Shown in pieces: positions 23,817-32,068 of a DNA stretch of 64,000 nt (position 1 is its first letter; each line of letters starts with the position of its first letter). Under the pieces are notes generated by a model. The model was not told where the DNA came from and did no database searches. It saw nothing but the letters and a program-made list of their open reading frames with translations. Source of the stretch: Deferribacteres bacterium (GTDB lineage Bacteria > Zhuqueibacterota > Zhuqueibacteria > Zhuqueibacterales > Geothermadaptataceae); NCBI GenBank assembly GCA_020633675.1, contig JACKDE010000004.1, positions 186,001 through 250,000 of the forward strand, written 5' to 3'. Made by a program: the position numbers and the translations under genes.

Positions 23817-25189
23817 TTTTCTTTTTATCCGTTCTTCTTTTTATCAGCTCATTACCATTCGAAATGCTTGAATCAAACCTGCGCGACGATCCTTCGACGC
23901 TGGTTTTTCCGACCCGCGCCCACATTCCGGTGCGCAAAGCCACCAAATTCCACCTGTTTTTGTACATGCAAAATCGCGTTAAAGTGCGCAATCCGCAGGG
24001 CATTGCTGTAGCACGGCTGGATGTGTGGGAGGACGAAGGTACCGATAAAGACGACGACGAGATTTCGATCTACGGGGTGAATTCCAGCCAGAATGTGCTG
24101 ATCTACAACAACTCGATGACCTCGCTGGCGGTGTACGGCCTGAACGAGCGTGGACGCGAGCAATTGAACGCACCGCACGGCATCACCGCCAGCCACTGGG
24201 GCGATGTCTATTTGGCCGATACCGGCAACAACCGCGTGGTCAAGTTTTTTAACGATGGCAAGCAGATGCGCTTCGAAAAACCGCTTTTGCAGAACCAGCT
24301 TTTACACCCTGTGGCCGTGGCGCTGGCGGCCGACAGCTCGCTGTACATCAGCGACACCGAAAACAACCGCGTGCTGCTGGTGCGCGCCGACACGCTGCAC
24401 AGCACGTTTGTGGCCTCGGGGCAAGAGCCGGGCGCGGTCTGGCACCCCACCGGCATCGCCGCGATCGCAGCCAGTGAGCGCTGGTCTTTTTGGAAAGAGC
24501 CGTTTGTGGTGGTCGTGGATCAATTCGGCAAGCGCATCCAGAGATTCGACCGGGATGGACAATTGCTGGCGGCCATCGACAGCAAGGATTTAGGCTACGA
24601 AAAAGCCAATTTGCAGTATGCCGCCATCGACTACTATGGCAATATTTGGGTCACCGACCGCGGCAACCACTGCGTGCACAAGTTCGACCGCCACTTGCAG
24701 CATCTCGACACTTTCGGGCACAAAGGCAGCGGCGACCGCGAGTTCACCGAGCCGCGCGGCATCGCCATTCACAAGCGCTTCGGGCAGGTGCTGATCGCCG
24801 AAAAAGAGTCAGTGCAGTACTACTGGATCGGCACCGATGTCAAAAATCTGCAAGCCCGCCGCGACGACGACGGCTTTTTGCAGCTCGACTATTTTTTGAC
24901 CGAGCGCTCGTTTGTGACGCTCGAAGTGCTGAACCGGCGCGGGCGGGTGGTGGCCACGCTGATGCAGGAAACGCCGCGCGAACCGGGGCAAAACAGCGAG
25001 CGCTTCGATGCCGACTTCAAGCCGCTGCCGTTCGTGTTCCGCAACAACAAACGCGTGTTCGACCGCAGCCGCTTCGGTGGCCTGCCACGCGGCCGCAACC
25101 AAAACTTCACCCTACGCCTCACCCTCTCCGCCACCTACTCGAGCTACAAATACTTCAGCAAAGAAATGGAACTACATGTACAGTTTTAA
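23813..25189 (+). CDS. NHL-repeat beta-propeller protein
   Basis: A 458-residue protein with a short N-terminal hydrophobic segment. Repeats of the form 'LNAPHGITASHWGDVYLADTGNNRVVKF', 'LLHPVAVALAADSSLYISDTENNRVLLV', 'AAIDYYGNIWVTDRGNHCVHKF' and 'FTEPRGIAIHKRFGQVLIAEK' build a propeller (residues about 110-340). The C-terminal 100 residues include 'SFVTLEVLNRRGRVVATLMQE', similar to the FlgD-like fold, then end in beta strands. Such proteins usually bind ligands or partners outside the cytoplasm. It is coupled by a four-base overlap to the upstream hydrolase. GC is higher than in the hydrolase gene, so the pair may not share an origin. Confidence 0.85.
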   Translation: MIFFLSVLLFISSLPFEMLESNLRDDPSTLVFPTRAHIPVRKATKFHLFLYMQNRVKVRNPQGIAVARLDVWEDEGTDKDDDEISIYGVNSSQNVLIYNNSMTSLAVYGLNERGREQLNAPHGITASHWGDVYLADTGNNRVVKFFNDGKQMRFEKPLLQNQLLHPVAVALAADSSLYISDTENNRVLLVRADTLHSTFVASGQEPGAVWHPTGIAAIAASERWSFWKEPFVVVVDQFGKRIQRFDRDGQLLAAIDSKDLGYEKANLQYAAIDYYGNIWVTDRGNHCVHKFDRHLQHLDTFGHKGSGDREFTEPRGIAIHKRFGQVLIAEKESVQYYWIGTDVKNLQARRDDDGFLQLDYFLTERSFVTLEVLNRRGRVVATLMQETPREPGQNSERFDADFKPLPFVFRNNKRVFDRSRFGGLPRGRNQNFTLRLTLSATYSSYKYFSKEMELHVQF

Positions 25190-25210
25190 AGGGCTGACAT
25201 TGCAATTAAC

Positions 25211-25385
25211 GCCCCAAAGGGGCCTGACCTCACAATTCAGGGCAACGCCCTGATCGTCCCCGAAGGGGCCTCATCTCATAACTCAGGGCAACGCCCTGAT
25301 GGCTCCGAAGGGCAACGCCCTGACAGAGCCCGACAGGGCGATAGCCCCGAAGGGGCATCATATCACATCTCAGGGCAACGCCCTG
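25211..25385. repeat. REP palindrome cluster upstream of the transposase
   Basis: Short GC-rich palindromes alternate: cagggcaacgccctg at 25238-25252, 25284-25298 and 25371-25385, a shortened copy at about 25309-25321, and gcccc(n3)ggggc at 25211-25223 and 25344-25356. The spacers contain variants of 'tca(t/c)atc(t/a)ca'. This is the layout of REP/BIME elements around a RAYT gene. Confidence 0.85.
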
Positions 25386-25401
25386 AGGAATGGAGGGAAC
25401 C

Positions 25402-25854
25402 ATGCCACAAAGCCTTGCCTGCATCTACCTGCACATCGTCTTCAGCACCAAGCATCGCCAGCCGCTCATCCGGCCCGAGATCGAAGACGAATTATACAAG
25501 TACATCTCAGGCATCCTTCGGCAACACCATTCTCCAGTCATCGCGATCAATGGCGTCGCTGACCACATCCACATCCTATGCCGGCTGTCGCGCACCATCA
25601 CGGTCAGTAAATTGCTCGAAGAAGTCAAAAAAGGCTCATCGAAGTGGATCAAATCCAAAGGTGAGGCTTATCGCAATTTCTACTGGCAGAATGGCTACGG
25701 CGCCTTCTCCATCAGCCAATCGCATGCGGAAAGGGTGATTCGGTATATCGCCCGGCAAAAGCAGCACCATGGGCAGGCCGACTTTCAACAGGAGTATCGG
25801 GCGCTGCTGCGCAAGTATGAGCTCGAGTATGATGAGCGTTATGTGTGGGATTAG
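25402..25854 (+). CDS. REP-associated tyrosine transposase (IS200-like Y1)
   Basis: A 150-residue HUH transposase from the ATG at 25402, with 'ggaggga' four bases upstream; the ATG at 25390 is less likely. The metal-binding HUH motif is 'ADHIHIL' with H55 and H57, and the nucleophile is Y115 in 'RVIRYIARQKQHH'. The family cuts and rejoins single-stranded DNA at palindromic ends. The gene has no own IS ends; instead REP palindromes (25211-25385 and 25868-25945) lie on both sides, so it is the domesticated RAYT type rather than a complete IS200. All catalytic residues are present. Confidence 0.92.
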   Translation: MPQSLACIYLHIVFSTKHRQPLIRPEIEDELYKYISGILRQHHSPVIAINGVADHIHILCRLSRTITVSKLLEEVKKGSSKWIKSKGEAYRNFYWQNGYGAFSISQSHAERVIRYIARQKQHHGQADFQQEYRALLRKYELEYDERYVWD

Positions 25855-25867
25855 CGGGGATGCCGCC

Positions 25868-25945
25868 CTTTCAGGGCTGGAGGGCGCGAGGGTGGAAGCT
25901 GTACAGGGCTTCGCCCTGCAGTAGGTGAGTTCGCCCCTTTGGGGC
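25868..25945. repeat. REP palindrome cluster downstream of the transposase
   Basis: cagggcttcgccctg at 25904-25918 and gcccctttggggc at 25933-25945, with a degenerate copy near 25868-25884. They match the two palindrome types upstream of the transposase, with different loops. Confidence 0.8.
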
Positions 25946-26117
25946 TTTGGCGAGGGTGGCTGTGCTGGTCACAGGACTGCGCAGCGTACGTAGGGGCATG
26001 GCGCGCCATGCCCCTGCCATCCATCAAATCATATTTTGAAAGAAGTCCGGAAAAGGCGCAATTCCAAAAAAATTCGCGGCGGCTGCGCCGCCTCCAGAGT
26101 TTCAGAGTTCAGAGATT

Positions 26118-29100
26118 TCAGAGACCAGAGACCTGGGAGGCCACAACTCGAAAACCGGAGAAGTGGTTCCTGAAGTCTGGATTGAACCTGCCACGATAGG
26201 CGCAGCGCAGGAAGACTGAACTATAGCTGAACGAGCCGCCGCGCACAACACGAGCTTGATCGTTATCTGCCCACGTGTTCGCGCACCACTCCCACACATT
26301 ACCGGCCATATCCTGCAGGCCTTCCGGAGTCGCGCCATCGGGGTAACGGCCCACCGGCGTGGTGGCGCCGACATTGCCATCGTAATTCGCCAGTTTGTCG
26401 TTGGGCCCGGTCTCGCCCCACGGGTATGTTCGCAAGGCACCGTTCTCTTTTTCGCGGTCACCAGCCGCAGCCCATTCCCATTCGATTTCATTCGGCAAAC
26501 GGTAGACAGGGGCAGTTTCAGAGGCAGTAGCAGTTTTTTGTGTTAAGATCGACAGCCACAGGCAGTAGGTTTGCGCGGCGTACCAGCTTACGTCCACCAC
26601 CGGCTGGTCGTCGCCGTTGAATTTGCGGTCGTCGTCGTAGCCTGAGACCAGTTTGTCTGCCCAGCCTTTAGCGTCGTCACCGAGGTATTCGCGGTGATCC
26701 GGCTCGATTTCGTCGAGGCTGAGCACGCTGTCGCCATATTGCGCAAGCGGCACGCGCTCGAGCAATTCGCTTTCTTCGCCGCGCAAATAGCGGATAAAGC
26801 GGCGGTACTGGCGGTTGGTCACCGGGTACCTGGCAAAATAAAGATCCGGCACGGTCTTTTGCGCTTCCAGCTTTGTGCCCTTTTGAAACGTAAAGGTGCC
26901 GCCTTTGATCAGAATGTACTCGGCGTTGTATTCGAGTGGGTTGTGGAAAAACTTTTGCCCTGTAGAAGCTAACGCCGTCTGGCTTTCATCAGGAATAGCT
27001 AAGATTTCTTCTTTGACACTTCGAATCACCTGCCGCGCGCGCTCACTTACTTCATTATTCTCAATGCCTTTGTCGAGCGCATCTTTGATCGTTTGCAGCG
27101 CCTGGTCAGTGCCTATTTTTTGTAAACACTCAATTATTACCAAATGCTTTCTGGATGTATTATCCGGATTTTGCAATACTTTTGAAAGCGCTGTAATTTG
27201 TGGCTCGCGTGCATCTTCAACCAACCTGTCCAGACGACCCCAAAGTTTGGTATCCAAATCGGCACTTTGGGGTGTCTCAAACAATGCTGCCATGAACGCG
27301 TCAAAAGCTTCGCCATCGGAGCGGCTGATAAAAAAGCGCAATGGTTCTTCCCACCATTCATCAAAAAAGCCTTCGGCAAGTGTTTGCAAGCGGCCATTTT
27401 TGTTATAGCTTTTAGCCAATTCCAGTCCAGCAAAAAATTCCCGAAACGATTTGTGGCGGAAAATGTACTCGCCTGCCGTATTATCGGCAAGAATGCCGGC
27501 CCGGTCGCGCAAATTTTCGCAAAAAGCTTTGGCTGTCGGCGCACCGCGCATGTTCAGCAACCGGTCGTGCATTTGGCGGTGCAGCTTCTCCTTTTCAACT
27601 TCTTCGCGCTGCCACTCCTCCTGCATCCACAAACAGACGGGCGCGAGCACAAGCTGGGCCTGATCTGTCGGCAGCAACGAATCGATACCCCGTTGGGCGT
27701 CACGGTATTCGAGTAGATAATCAAGCGCAACCTCATACAGTTTCGAGCGGTTTTTGGGCAGGTGGTTGTCCTTTTTCCATAAAATCGCCATAATTTGCAG
27801 CAGCATCGGAATGCCGGACAGCTCACGCAAACTCTTATTTTTAGAGTGGGCCAAAAATTTCAACAGGGTATCGCGCTTTTTGTCGGCTTCCCGGCGCTGG
27901 CCGCGCTGCCATTCTCGCAATGATTCATTATCCGACCGCAGGTGTGTTTCCCTCAGATAGGCAGCCGTAAACCATTTTTGCAGAAATTCTTCGCGCTGCT
28001 TTGCGGTAAAATCTTTGATTTCAGCCTGCAACAAATCGGATTTTAGTACCACTTTGTCGCGGCCGCGGTAGCCGGTCGGGCGCGAAGTCACCACCACCCG
28101 CGCATTGCCAAGACCAGTGCAAATGCCATCGATCCAACGGCAGATTTCCTGGCGCATTTTGGCTTCACGCACTTCGTCCAGGCCATCGAGCAAAATCAAG
28201 GTTGGCCTCTTTTGCAGCCAGGTGTCAAATTTGTTTGCGGCAATCGCAAGATGATGCTTGCCGCACCATTCCTGCAAGTTCTCTGCGAGGCTTTTTTCGA
28301 TTTCCACTTCCCGCAGTGGCAAAAACACCGGCAGCGCCGTTTTGCCAATACCGAATTTTGGGGCGTCGCCAGCGGATAAGAAACGCATGGCAAAATATTG
28401 CATCAAGGTCGACTTCCCCGAACCGGGATCGCCTATAATCAATAGCAAATCGCGATCCTGTTCATTGAAGGCTTCATATATTAATTCATCGGGCGCGAAA
28501 CCGTGGCTATCACTTCCTGTACGTGCGGGTGAGCTATCATCTGAATACTCATTGCTGCGAAACTCTCCTAAAATACGCAATTGCACGAAAGTGTCATCCA
28601 AACGTACGGAAATGTCATCCATGCCCGGCCCAACTAATTTTATTTTACCAAGCTCTTTCTGCAGGAACTTGCGGTAGCTTTCTTCAGCAGTATGGCTTTG
28701 CTCTTGCTCTTTCGCCTGCTCATACAACTCCTGCGCATTGAGTTCAGCCAGTTTCTTTGCTTCCGTTTCTTTCAGCAGTCTTTCCTGCTCTTCGGACTCA
28801 ATTTGCTTTTTAAAAGCATGTTTTGCCTGCTCCTGCGCAGTTGTTTTCTCTTTTTCGAGTGCAATTCTGCGCTTGTACTGATAATACCCAAACAAAAATG
28901 CAAACAGTGAAAGCGCGAATGCTGCAAGCGCGATATAGTCCCGCACAGCCCAACTCGATTCAGTCGCGTTTGAAGATGGCGGATTTTGTGGCTGGACAAA
29001 AACGGTTTCAACGGCGCTATTTTGCAGGATTTGCACGCTCGAATCCAGCGCGGTGCTGTCCGGCGTTGCGGGTTGCTGCGGATTTTCCTGCGCAAAAGCT

Positions 29101-29153
29101 GGCACTGCGCCAAAGGTGGCGAGAAGAATAAAAAGCAGGCACACACGTTTCAT
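26118..29153 (-). CDS. Membrane-anchored NACHT NTPase fused to FGE-sulfatase domain
   Basis: A 1011-residue protein. A signal peptide (1-22) is followed by a periplasmic stretch, a membrane helix (about 72-91) and a charged coiled coil (95-175). A NACHT-type STAND NTPase domain comes next, with Walker A 'GDPGSGKST' (about 241-249) and Walker B 'LILLDGLDEV' (about 318-327), then a helical region. The C-terminal 270 residues from 'YILIKGGTFTFQKGT' are a formylglycine-generating-enzyme/C-type-lectin fold ('YPVTNRQYRRF', 'LPNEIEWEWAAAG', 'DMAGNVWEWCANTW'). The last 40 residues resemble a DGR variable region (separate entry). NACHT proteins act as ligand-triggered oligomerising switches in bacterial immunity; the lectin-like domain would be the sensor. 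No operon partner is visible: REP repeats lie downstream and dispersed palindromes upstream. Confidence 0.88.
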   Translation of the reverse strand: MKRVCLLFILLATFGAVPAFAQENPQQPATPDSTALDSSVQILQNSAVETVFVQPQNPPSSNATESSWAVRDYIALAAFALSLFAFLFGYYQYKRRIALEKEKTTAQEQAKHAFKKQIESEEQERLLKETEAKKLAELNAQELYEQAKEQEQSHTAEESYRKFLQKELGKIKLVGPGMDDISVRLDDTFVQLRILGEFRSNEYSDDSSPARTGSDSHGFAPDELIYEAFNEQDRDLLLIIGDPGSGKSTLMQYFAMRFLSAGDAPKFGIGKTALPVFLPLREVEIEKSLAENLQEWCGKHHLAIAANKFDTWLQKRPTLILLDGLDEVREAKMRQEICRWIDGICTGLGNARVVVTSRPTGYRGRDKVVLKSDLLQAEIKDFTAKQREEFLQKWFTAAYLRETHLRSDNESLREWQRGQRREADKKRDTLLKFLAHSKNKSLRELSGIPMLLQIMAILWKKDNHLPKNRSKLYEVALDYLLEYRDAQRGIDSLLPTDQAQLVLAPVCLWMQEEWQREEVEKEKLHRQMHDRLLNMRGAPTAKAFCENLRDRAGILADNTAGEYIFRHKSFREFFAGLELAKSYNKNGRLQTLAEGFFDEWWEEPLRFFISRSDGEAFDAFMAALFETPQSADLDTKLWGRLDRLVEDAREPQITALSKVLQNPDNTSRKHLVIIECLQKIGTDQALQTIKDALDKGIENNEVSERARQVIRSVKEEILAIPDESQTALASTGQKFFHNPLEYNAEYILIKGGTFTFQKGTKLEAQKTVPDLYFARYPVTNRQYRRFIRYLRGEESELLERVPLAQYGDSVLSLDEIEPDHREYLGDDAKGWADKLVSGYDDDRKFNGDDQPVVDVSWYAAQTYCLWLSILTQKTATASETAPVYRLPNEIEWEWAAAGDREKENGALRTYPWGETGPNDKLANYDGNVGATTPVGRYPDGATPEGLQDMAGNVWEWCANTWADNDQARVVRGGSFSYSSVFLRCAYRGRFNPDFRNHFSGFRVVASQVSGL
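26145..26240 (-). other. DGR-like variable region in the FGE domain
   Basis: Encodes residues 972-1004. The framework residues G972-G973-S974, R983-C984-A985-Y986-R987, R989, N991-P992-D993, R995 and G1000-F1001-R1002-V1003-V1004 match the usual lectin-fold acceptor of diversity-generating retroelements. The positions between are F975, S976, Y977, S978, S979, V980, F981, G988, F990, F994, H997, F998 and S999, with codons TTC, AGC, TAT, AGT, GTC, GGC, CAC and TCC. Nearly all are one or two changes at A positions away from AAC or AAT, which is what adenine mutagenesis of a template repeat gives. No template repeat or reverse transcriptase was seen in this window, so this is a candidate acceptor only. 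Confidence 0.55.
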
Positions 29154-29229
29154 TCACGTCCCCTCGGTCGATTGATTTTTCATGTTGCACAACTTGTTTC
29201 AATCAAACATACTATCCGGCTTTTCTTCA

Positions 29230-29304
29230 GCCACGGATGAACACAGATTTTCACGGATATTTTCATGACCAAAAAATCTGTGAAGATCCGTGTCAATCAG
29301 TGGC
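29230..29304. repeat. Long palindrome, gccacggatgaacacag family
   Basis: The left half (gccacggatgaacacagat, then tcacggat) pairs imperfectly with the right half (atctgtgaagatccgtg, then tcagtggc). Related elements are at 29569-29643 and 49334-49434. Confidence 0.7.
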
Positions 29305-29568
29305 GAAACATCTCTATTTATTAAGACTGTGCAGCACATTGCATGTGGATTGAAAAAAGTTGGAGTGTTAAACTTTAGTTTGACAATGTCAAAATGAATT
29401 TTGACACTCCGTTCGCGCAATTGTTGTGATTTGCTATACACTCAATTCTAAAAATGCCCGGCAATCACAAATCAATGTAGGGTTTTGATTTCAAAAATCA
29501 AACGCAACTGTCCCAAATAGCGCTTGCGATGTTGGGCAAAGTGATGTATTTTTGCCAAAAGTCAAATC

Positions 29569-29643
29569 AGCCACAGATCAGCACGGATCGAACACGGATA
29601 AGATTTTTTGGGTATCTGTGTTTCATCTGTGTCCATCCGTGGC
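29569..29643. repeat. Long palindrome, gccacggatgaacacag family
   Basis: Second member of the family. Its 3' half (tctgtgtttcatctgtg, then ccatccgtggct) ends 28 bases before the purL ATG, so it would be in the 5' leader if transcription starts upstream. Confidence 0.7.
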
Positions 29644-29670
29644 TCCAATATACAGGAGCTTTGTCTTTTC

Positions 29671-31908
29671 ATGCACAAACCTGAAGTGACCCTCGAATTG
29701 GCCGATCAGCACGGCCTGAATGAAGAAGAATTCAACCGCATTTGCGAGATTTTAGGCCGCAGGCCCAACTTCACCGAGCTGGGCATTTTTTCGGTGATGT
29801 GGTCGGAGCACTGCAGCTACAAAAACAGCATTTTGCAGCTCAAAACCATGCCTCGCGACGGTGAGCATCTGCTGGCAGCGGCCGGCGAAGAAAATGCCGG
29901 ATTGATCGACATCGGCGACGGGCTGGCGGTGGCGTTCAAAATGGAGAGCCACAACCATCCGTCCGCGGTCGAGCCGTACCAGGGCGCGGCCACCGGCGTC
30001 GGCGGCATTTTGCGCGATATATTCACGGTCGGGGCGCGCCCGATTGCCGCGCTCAATTCGCTGCGCTTCGGCAGCCTCGACGACCCGCATGTGCGCTACT
30101 TGTTTCGCGGCGTGGTGCACGGCATCGGCAATTACGGCAACTGCTTCGGCGTGCCCACAGTCGGCGGCGAGGTCTATTTCGACGAAAGCTATCGCGGCAA
30201 TCCGCTGGTCAATGCGATGGCGGTCGGCATTGTGCGCCACGACCAGATCGCGCGCGCGGTGGCCAAGGGCGACGGCAACCGGGTGTACATTATCGGTTCA
30301 TCCACCGGCCGCGACGGCATTCACGGCGCCACTTTCGCCAGCGACGAACTCGACGAAGCCTCGCAGGAAAACCGCCCGCAAGTGCAGGTCGGCGATCCGT
30401 TTACAGAAAAGCTTTTGCTCGAAGCCACTCTTGAAATGATCGCGGCGGGCTGCCTGATCGGCATTCAGGACATGGGCGCGGCGGGCATCACCTGCTCGAC
30501 CACCGAAACCTCGGCAGCAGGCGACGCCGGCATGTTGATCGATCTCGACAAAGTGCCATTGCGCGAGCCGGGCATGACGCCCTACGAAATTTTGCTGTCG
30601 GAATCGCAGGAGCGCATGCTGGCGATTGTCAAACCCGGCTTTGAAAAGAAAGTCGAGTCGATCTGCGAAAAATGGGATTTGCACGCCACCGACATCGGCA
30701 AGGTGACCACGGCCAACAAAAACCTGATCATCAACTGGCACGGCAAAAAAGTCGCGGAGGTGCCATCCTTTGACCTGGTGCTCGGCGGTGGCGCGCCGCA
30801 ATATGTGCGCGAGACCCGCAAACCGGCTTATCTCGACACACTGCACGCTGAGAAGCTCGATGCGCTGCCGCAGCCGGATGATTTGAACGCCACGCTCAAA
30901 ACTTTGCTGGCCGCGCCCAACATCGCCAGCAAAAACTGGGTGTTCCACCAATACGATCATTCAGTGCAGACCAACACGGTGATCGCGCCGGGTGCGGATG
31001 CAGCAGTGGTGCGCATCAAAGGCAGCCAAAAAGCGCTGGCCATTTCCACTGATTGCAATGGCCGCTACGTCTATCTCAATCCCCGGCGCGGTGCGATGAT
31101 CGCGGTGGCGGAATCGGCGCGCAATGTGGTGTGCGCGGGTGGCCGTCCGGTCGGCATTACCAATTGCCTGAATTTTGGCAATCCGTACAAGCCGGAGATC
31201 TACTGGCAATTCAGCGAGGCGGTCGCGGGCATCGGCGAAGCCTGCCGCACGCTCGGCACGCCGGTGACCGGCGGCAATGTCAGTTTTTACAATGAAAATC
31301 CCAAAGGCGCGGTCTTCCCCACCCCGACCATCGGCATGCTGGGCGTGCTCGATCACGTCGATCATGCCACCACAGCCTGGTTCAATAATGCAGGCGATGC
31401 CATCGTGGTGCTCGGCGAAGATGGAGAAGAAATCGGCGGCAGCGAGTATTTGTCGACGATTCACGGCAAGACCGCTGGTGACTGCCCGGCGCTCGATTTG
31501 CAGCGGGAGATGGCGGTGCAGCAGGCTTGTCTTGCGGCCATTCAGGCAGGCATCGCGCATTCCGCGCACGACATCGCGGACGGCGGGCTGGCCGTGGCGC
31601 TGGCTGAAAGCTGCATCATGAATCGCGAGCAACCGATTGGCGCACAGGTGGAGCTTACAGGCTATCAGCGGGCGGATTTTGCCCTGTTCGGTGAGAGCCA
31701 GTCGCGCATCATTTTGTCGTTGGACAAACGCGACATGCAGCAACTGATTGAGATTTGTGAGCAAAACGATGTCGCCATCAAAATGATCGGCACGGTCGGC
31801 GGCGACAGACTGCGCATCGGTGAGCTGATCGATGTCGGGCTGGCGGATTTGCTCGATCCCTATTTCGAAACCATCCGCCGCAAAATGATGATGGAAGCGA
31901 AGAAGTAG
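29671..31908 (+). CDS. purL: Phosphoribosylformylglycinamidine synthase subunit PurL
   Basis: A 745-residue protein from the ATG at 29671, with 'acagga' upstream; the in-frame extension to 29608 lies inside a palindrome. This is the small PurL type that works with PurS and PurQ. 'FSVMWSEHCSYKNS' holds the catalytic histidine region, 'ESHNHPSAVEPYQGAATGVGGILRD' binds ATP and phosphate, and the duplicated half carries 'GGRPVGITNCLNFGNP' and 'SAHDIADGGLAVALAE'. It makes FGAM from FGAR, ATP and glutamine-derived ammonia in purine synthesis. purS and purQ are not in this window. Confidence 0.96.
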   Translation: MHKPEVTLELADQHGLNEEEFNRICEILGRRPNFTELGIFSVMWSEHCSYKNSILQLKTMPRDGEHLLAAAGEENAGLIDIGDGLAVAFKMESHNHPSAVEPYQGAATGVGGILRDIFTVGARPIAALNSLRFGSLDDPHVRYLFRGVVHGIGNYGNCFGVPTVGGEVYFDESYRGNPLVNAMAVGIVRHDQIARAVAKGDGNRVYIIGSSTGRDGIHGATFASDELDEASQENRPQVQVGDPFTEKLLLEATLEMIAAGCLIGIQDMGAAGITCSTTETSAAGDAGMLIDLDKVPLREPGMTPYEILLSESQERMLAIVKPGFEKKVESICEKWDLHATDIGKVTTANKNLIINWHGKKVAEVPSFDLVLGGGAPQYVRETRKPAYLDTLHAEKLDALPQPDDLNATLKTLLAAPNIASKNWVFHQYDHSVQTNTVIAPGADAAVVRIKGSQKALAISTDCNGRYVYLNPRRGAMIAVAESARNVVCAGGRPVGITNCLNFGNPYKPEIYWQFSEAVAGIGEACRTLGTPVTGGNVSFYNENPKGAVFPTPTIGMLGVLDHVDHATTAWFNNAGDAIVVLGEDGEEIGGSEYLSTIHGKTAGDCPALDLQREMAVQQACLAAIQAGIAHSAHDIADGGLAVALAESCIMNREQPIGAQVELTGYQRADFALFGESQSRIILSLDKRDMQQLIEICEQNDVAIKMIGTVGGDRLRIGELIDVGLADLLDPYFETIRRKMMMEAKK

Positions 31909-31923
31909 TGGGTAGTAGTCTGT

Positions 31924-32046
31924 CAATATCATTAAGTTAAGCCAAATATCCTTCATGCCGAGCGGAGTCGAGGCATGTCTTCACGCTTAAAAAACACCCT
32001 TCGACTGAGCTCAGGATGAAGAAAAATTCTTAAATTAGTGGTATTG
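31924..32046. mobile_element. MITE-like element, copy 2
   Basis: A 123-bp element with imperfect 18-bp ends (caatatcattaagttaag at 31924-31941; complement-like cttaaattagtggtattg at 32029-32046). Ends, length and inner palindromes ('cttcatgccgagcggagtcg', 'ttcgactgagctcagg') match the element at 1787-1910. No target duplication is visible, so this copy is older. It lies between purL and dapF, and its right end is 22 bases before the dapF ATG. Confidence 0.75.
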
Positions 32047-32068
32047 AGTGATCAGCTATCAGCATAAA

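Larger units (their letters stand above)
29154..29670. other. Intergenic region with two long palindromes
   Basis: Divergent promoters of the NACHT gene and purL should lie here. No ORF looks real. It contains the palindromes at 29230-29304 and 29569-29643; the second ends just before the purL ribosome-binding site. Confidence 0.6.

Noticed and set aside
25211..25385. Palindrome cluster considered as a CRISPR array or origin
   Set aside because: Two different short palindromes alternate with irregular spacing and occur on both sides of a RAYT gene, which fits REP sequences.
26118..29153. A complete DGR in this window
   Set aside because: I looked for a reverse transcriptase with a YxDD motif and an A-rich template repeat and found neither; only an acceptor-like region is present.
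30961..31956. 331-codon ORF on the minus strand
   Set aside because: Antisense to purL; composition is that of a shadow frame.
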